A DNA stretch of 64,000 nucleotides from Nocardioides seonyuensis. GTDB taxonomy: Bacteria; Actinomycetota; Actinomycetes; Propionibacteriales; Nocardioidaceae. Below, one piece after another: positions 60,546-64,000 of this stretch. A program made the translations under genes and the position numbers. Position 1 is the first letter of the stretch. Each line of letters opens with the position of its first letter. Location of the stretch: contig NZ_CP038436.1 in assembly GCF_004683965.1 (NCBI RefSeq), positions 496,001-560,000 of the forward strand, written 5' to 3'. The notes below the pieces were generated by a model, which did not search any database, was not told where the DNA came from, and saw only the letters and a list, made by a program, of their open reading frames with translations.

Positions 60546-61670
60546 ATGCGCGTTGCGATCGTGACCGAGTCGTTCTTCCCGCAGGTCAACGGCGTCACGA
60601 ACTCGGTGCGCCACGTCGTGGACCGACTTCTCGAACGCGGGCACGAGGTGCTGCTGGTGGCACCCGCGCCGGGGCTGGCCGTCTACCGGTCCGTGCCGGT
60701 GGTCCGTGTGCGCTCGGTCGCCATGCCCGGCTACCGCACCTTCCCGGTCGGGCTGCCGGACCGGGCGGTGGAGCGCGCGCTGGCGGACTTCCGTCCGGAC
60801 GTCGTCCACCTCGCCTCGCCCATCGCGCTCGGCGCGGTGGGACTCCGCGCCTCACGCAGGCTCGGAGTCCCTGCGGTGGCCGTCTACCAGACCGACATCG
60901 GTGGCTTCGCGCGCCAGTACGGCGTCCGTGCGGAGGCCGCTGTCGGTCGGTGGGTCGGGCGCATCCACCGCAGGGCGGACCGCACCCTGGTGCCCTCGAC
61001 GGCCTCGCGGGACCAGCTGGCGGGGCTCGGCGTGACAGACCTCCACCTGTGGAGGCGCGGGGTCGCGCTCGGCCTCTTCGGGCCGCAGCGACGCGTGCCC
61101 GAGCTCAACGCGAGGTGGACGCGGCACGAACCGGGGTCACTGGCCGTCGGGTACGTCGGCCGGTTGGCACCCGAGAAGCAGGTCGCCCGGCTCCCCGAGC
61201 TGGCCTCGCTGGGCGGGATCCGCCTCGTCGTGGTGGGAGACGGGCCCTCGCGCGCCTCGCTCGAGCGCCAGCTGCCCGCCGCGAAGTTCACCGGGATGCT
61301 GCGAGGACAGGACCTGGCCCAGGTCTTCGCGAGCCTCGACGTCTTCGTCCACACCGGTCAGGCAGAGACGTTCTGCCAGACGATCCAGGAGGCACAGGCC
61401 AGCGGCGTCCCTGTCGTGGCGCCCGCCGCAGGCGGGCCGCTGGACCTGGTCGACCACGGGCGCACCGGCCTCCTCTACGACCCAGCAGCCCCGGGCTCGC
61501 TGCGTGACACGGTCGCCCGGCTGGTCGGTGACCACGAGCTGCGCCGCACCCTGGGAGCGGCCGGCCCGGCCGCCGTACGGAACCGCACCTGGGCCACGGT
61601 CGTGGACGAGCTCATCGACGTGCACTACCCGGCGGTGCTCCCCGGGAACCGGACCGCGCTCGCGGCGTGA
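60546..61670 (+). CDS. GT4-family glycosyltransferase (PimB/MgtA-like mannosyltransferase)
   Basis: A 374-residue GT-B retaining glycosyltransferase: MRVAIVTESFFPQVNGVTNSV, HLASPIALGAVGL, AVGYVGRLAPEKQVARLPEL near residue 205, the acceptor/donor EX7E region at AETFCQTIQEAQASGVPVV, close to GDP-mannose-using MgtA/PimB-like enzymes. These act on membrane lipid acceptors in lipoglycan assembly. It overlaps the SGNH gene by 4 bases. GGAGG precedes the ATG. Confidence 0.88.
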   Translation: MRVAIVTESFFPQVNGVTNSVRHVVDRLLERGHEVLLVAPAPGLAVYRSVPVVRVRSVAMPGYRTFPVGLPDRAVERALADFRPDVVHLASPIALGAVGLRASRRLGVPAVAVYQTDIGGFARQYGVRAEAAVGRWVGRIHRRADRTLVPSTASRDQLAGLGVTDLHLWRRGVALGLFGPQRRVPELNARWTRHEPGSLAVGYVGRLAPEKQVARLPELASLGGIRLVVVGDGPSRASLERQLPAAKFTGMLRGQDLAQVFASLDVFVHTGQAETFCQTIQEAQASGVPVVAPAAGGPLDLVDHGRTGLLYDPAAPGSLRDTVARLVGDHELRRTLGAAGPAAVRNRTWATVVDELIDVHYPAVLPGNRTALAA

Positions 61671-62518
61671 GCGACAGCCTGAGACGGTCGGCCGCCCGGG
61701 TCCTCCTCGCTTCCGCAGCGCTCGTCGGCACCACGGCCGCCCTCGTCGCCGTGCTCGGCGGACTGCTGCACCGCCAGGCACACGCCGTGCGTGGTGTGAT
61801 CGGCAAGCCGTTGGGCGAGCGGGCACCTTTGGCCGCCGAGGTCTACAAGAGGAAGTACGGCGACCCGGTCGACCTGCTGCTGCTGGGTGACTCGATTGCC
61901 GCCGGCCTCGGCGCCGCCACACCGGACGAGACGCTGGGCGCCCAGCTCGCCAAGCGGCTGGCGAAGAAGACCCGACGGACGGTGCGGCTGCGCAGCGCCG
62001 CGCACGTCGGCTCGGAGACCTCGATGGTGCGCGCCCAGCTGGCGTCGCTCCCTGCGGGCTACCGGGCCGACGTCGCGGTCGTCGTCGTCGGCGGGAACGA
62101 CGTCACGCACCGGGTGCGGACGGCCGACTCGGTGCAGCACCTGCGCGAGGTGCTCGAGCCGCTGCTGGCCGCAGGCACGGAGGTCGTCGTCGGGACCTGC
62201 CCGGACCTGGGCGCGCTCCCCGCGCTGCCCCAACCGCTTCGCGCCCTCGCGAGCAGGAGCTCCCGTCAGCTGGCCGCCGCGCAGCTCGACCTGGTCACCG
62301 GGCTCGGCGGGCACGCGGTCTCCCTCGCCGAGGTGGTGGGGCCGTTCTTCATCACCCAGCCCGACGACATGTTCGCCGTCGACCGGTTCCACCCCTCTGG
62401 CGCGGGCTACCGGCGTACGGCAAAGGCGATGCTGCCGAGCGTCCTCGCCGCACTCGGCCACGAGCACCCGTTGCCCACCGGGCACTACCCGCCAGCCGTC
62501 GGGCGACAGGATGTGTAG
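61667..62518 (+). CDS. Membrane-anchored SGNH/GDSL hydrolase
   Basis: A 283-residue protein with an N-terminal anchor (AARVLLASAALVGTTAALVAVLGGLL) and an SGNH hydrolase domain. Motif I is LLLGDSIAAGLG (catalytic Ser near residue 76), the oxyanion Asn is in VVVGGNDVT near 135, and DRFHPSGAGY near 245 gives Asp and His. It should act on an ester outside the membrane. The 4-base overlap with the glycosyltransferase suggests modification or deacylation of the same glycolipid. Confidence 0.85.
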   Translation: MSDSLRRSAARVLLASAALVGTTAALVAVLGGLLHRQAHAVRGVIGKPLGERAPLAAEVYKRKYGDPVDLLLLGDSIAAGLGAATPDETLGAQLAKRLAKKTRRTVRLRSAAHVGSETSMVRAQLASLPAGYRADVAVVVVGGNDVTHRVRTADSVQHLREVLEPLLAAGTEVVVGTCPDLGALPALPQPLRALASRSSRQLAAAQLDLVTGLGGHAVSLAEVVGPFFITQPDDMFAVDRFHPSGAGYRRTAKAMLPSVLAALGHEHPLPTGHYPPAVGRQDV

Positions 62519-62542
62519 CGGCCTTCGTGAGCCGCCAGGCCC

Positions 62543-62548
62543 TACGCT
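62543..62548 (+). promoter_or_regulatory. -10 box (TACGCT) before DUF5655 gene
   Basis: TACGCT ends 6 bases before the ATG. GAGG in the spacer could also serve as a weak ribosome site, so leaderless initiation is less certain here. Confidence 0.35.
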
Positions 62549-62554
62549 CCGAGG

Positions 62555-62920
62555 ATGCAGGAGCCTGCCGGTCCCGAGGACCTCCTGAGGGGATTCCCCG
62601 ACTCCCTCGCCATCTACCGCGAGGTGAAGCAGGCTGTCGACGAGATCGGAGAGGCGTCGGTCCGGACCGCGAAGAGCCAGGTGGCATTCCGACGACGCCG
62701 CGGCTTCGCCTACGTCTGGCGTCCGGGACAGTACGTCGCCAGCGACGTGCCGCTCGTGCTCTCGCTCGCGCTGCCCCACGAGATCCACTCCGAGCGCTTC
62801 AAGGAGGTCGTGCACCCATCACCGGGTGCGTGGATGCACCACCTCGAGCTGCGTGGGCCCCGCGGGGTCGACGAGGAGGTCCGCGGTTGGCTCGCGGAGG
62901 CGTGGGCGGCCGCAGGGTGA
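62555..62920 (+). CDS. DUF5655 family protein
   Basis: A 121-residue protein with the DUF5655 pattern: LAIYREVKQAVDEIG, SVRTAKSQVAFRRRRGFAYVWRPG, VLSLALPHEIHSERFKEVVHPSPGAWMHHLEL, ending in an acidic helix. The family is cytosolic and of unknown function. Convergent with the VOC gene. Confidence 0.85.
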   Translation: MQEPAGPEDLLRGFPDSLAIYREVKQAVDEIGEASVRTAKSQVAFRRRRGFAYVWRPGQYVASDVPLVLSLALPHEIHSERFKEVVHPSPGAWMHHLELRGPRGVDEEVRGWLAEAWAAAG

Positions 62921-62941
62921 ACTGGCCCCCGGCCGGGCGCC

Positions 62942-63352
62942 CTACCCGCGCGTGGGCCAGACCGGTCCGTCGTCGGTCCAGGTGACACCCTTGTTCCGGC
63001 AGAGGCAGAACGGGTGGCCGATGGGGTCGGCGTACACCCGCCAGCCGTAGCCGTCGGAGCTGATGGAGTCCTGCAGCAGGGTCGCGCCCAGTGCCAGGAC
63101 GCGGTCCTGCTCGGCCTCGACGTCGTCGACCTCGAAGTCGAGGTGGAACTGCTTGGGGTGCTCGCTGCCGGGCCACTGCGGCGCCCGGTAGTCGTCCACC
63201 CGGATGAATGCCAGCTCGACCTCGCCGCACTGGATGCCGGCCCAGCTGTCGTCGCTGCCCTCCTTGACCGGGCGACCGGTCACCGCTGAGTAGAACTCCG
63301 CCAGCTCCATCGGCTCGGGGCAGTCGATGATGAAATCGGTGAGTCGAAGCAT
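62942..63352 (-). CDS. VOC-superfamily protein
   Basis: A 136-residue protein starting MLRLTDFIIDCPEPMELAEFYSAVTG, then CGEVELAFIRVDDYRAPQWP, and PKQFHLDFEVDDVEAEQDRVLALGA, with YADPIGHPFCLCRN at the end, the standard two-module VOC fold (Glyoxalase_6 type). No substrate assigned. A second ATG 6 codons upstream is possible. Confidence 0.83.
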   Translation of the reverse strand: MLRLTDFIIDCPEPMELAEFYSAVTGRPVKEGSDDSWAGIQCGEVELAFIRVDDYRAPQWPGSEHPKQFHLDFEVDDVEAEQDRVLALGATLLQDSISSDGYGWRVYADPIGHPFCLCRNKGVTWTDDGPVWPTRG

Positions 63353-63377
63353 CTGGTGATGCTGCCACACGGTGGGC

Positions 63378-64000
63378 TCAGCGGAACCAGTCGCAGACCT
63401 GGTCGCGCGTGTGCAGGGCGTGCCGGCGTGTGTGGTGGTGCAACGGTCCGGTCGGGCTCGTCACGTCAGCGGGAGCCAACGCACCAGCCATCGCGGCGGG
63501 ACGGGCCTCAGCCTCGCGGACCGGTGGTCTCGAGGTCTCGGGGGGCGGCAGGTCGACGACGATCTCGCTCACTCCCGAGCCCTGGTCCTCCACGGTCGCG
63601 TCGCCCAGGCGCAGGAGCATCCTGAGGGAGGCCTGGTTGTCGTGGAAGACCTCGGTGACGATCCGTTCGACGCCGGGGGGCCGCTCGCGCATGAGCACGT
63701 CGAGCAGGGTGGTGGCGACACCACGGCCCTGCCACGCGTCCTTGACGGTGACGGCGAGGTCCGCGGAACGGGGGTCGTCGGCGTAGCGCACCATTCGCGC
63801 CAGGGCCACCGGCTCGTAGACGCCCGGGCTCGTCTCCACGCTGAGGACCAGCGCGACGTGGTTGATGCCGTCGACGTCGTCGACGAGGTGCTCCAGCATC
63901 GAGTCGCTCAGGTGCAGCACCGGGGCGAGGAACCTGCGGCGGCGCGACTCCGGCGCCAGCGTCTCGAACTCGGCGGCCAGCGTCGCCTTGTCCGTGCGCT
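63378..64000 (-). CDS. GNAT N-acetyltransferase, 5' end outside the window
   Basis: Reading into the window from the right edge gives TDKATLAAEFETLAPESRRRRFL, then VALVLSVETSPGVYEPVALARMV, the acetyl-CoA loop VKDAWQGRGVATTLLDVLM and FHDNQASLRMLLRLGD, a standard GNAT core of about 165 residues. About 40 residues of Pro-rich and His-rich tail end at WFR. At least the start codon lies beyond the window. Substrate unknown. Confidence 0.8.
   Translation of the reverse strand, partial: RTDKATLAAEFETLAPESRRRRFLAPVLHLSDSMLEHLVDDVDGINHVALVLSVETSPGVYEPVALARMVRYADDPRSADLAVTVKDAWQGRGVATTLLDVLMRERPPGVERIVTEVFHDNQASLRMLLRLGDATVEDQGSGVSEIVVDLPPPETSRPPVREAEARPAAMAGALAPADVTSPTGPLHHHTRRHALHTRDQVCDWFR

Overview
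The window is very GC-rich and densely coded on both strands, with frequent GTG starts and 1 or 4 base start/stop overlaps. It looks like chromosomal DNA of a high-GC actinobacterium, most likely Nocardioidaceae (Nocardioides-like). Supporting evidence is a mycothiol gene (mshB), the M. tuberculosis-type order methyltransferase / sigE / rseA / htrA, a fused CydDC, a translational-type ileS T-box, the succinylase branch of diaminopimelate synthesis, many TANNNT -10 boxes placed as for leaderless transcripts, and families typical of actinobacteria (DUF3117, DUF6912, DUF2505, DUF3054, DUF222-HNH). No rRNA, tRNA, CRISPR array or complete prophage was seen, and no gene-free stretch exceeds about 300 bases. 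The genus is an inference.

Layout. 1-8.8 kb: 5' part of NAD-glutamate dehydrogenase, a DUF2505 protein, a 43-residue membrane peptide, proline/glutamate catabolism (pruA), a WS/DGAT-like acyltransferase with a DUF6912 partner, a lipoprotein plus polytopic membrane protein, and an RTX-type repeat protein. 8.9-14.7 kb: orphan SAF/CpaE-like pair, BldC-like HTH, then the envelope-stress unit sigE-rseA-htrA divergent from an O-methyltransferase whose only reasonable start is ATT. 14.4-20.8 kb: pepA cluster, enoyl-CoA hydratase, M14 peptidase, DivIVA-like protein, LOG-family protein, dapE. 20.9-25 kb: two tandem paralogous secreted proteins, each with eight repeats of about 50 residues, a PKD domain and a basic C-terminal domain. 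25-28.5 kb: ileS with a T-box leader containing a REP-like palindrome. 28.5-36.4 kb: secreted proteins, DinB/AraC/VOC genes, dapD, a cell-wall-hydrolase-like protein, a small HTH operon, dapC and fdxA. 36.4-40.7 kb: GNAT, VanW-type protein, mshB cluster. 40.7-42.1 kb: a lone nuclease-like gene bracketed by two 69-bp palindromes. 42.1-49.1 kb: thioesterase, P450, GH43, MFS and small enzymes. 49.1-52 kb: an accessory-looking patch with a frameshifted yidC paralogue, a DUF6412-type gene and a DUF222-HNH gene. 52-60.3 kb: MMPL transporter and cydA-cydB-cydDC. 60.5-64 kb: glycosyltransferase with SGNH hydrolase, DUF5655, VOC and a partial GNAT.

How the genes fit together. dapD, dapC and dapE supply three steps of meso-diaminopimelate synthesis within 16 kb, alongside several wall-active or envelope proteins (VanW-type, lytic-like protein, M14 peptidase, HtrA, SigE). 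pruA and the glutamate dehydrogenase would together carry proline carbon through glutamate to 2-oxoglutarate. cydA-cydB-cydDC is a complete bd oxidase module. The points most worth a second look are the palindrome-bracketed nuclease cassette, the GACGTCATACG repeat family (three copies), the ATT start, the yidC frameshift, the twin repeat proteins and the over-frequent heptamer GTACGAC.
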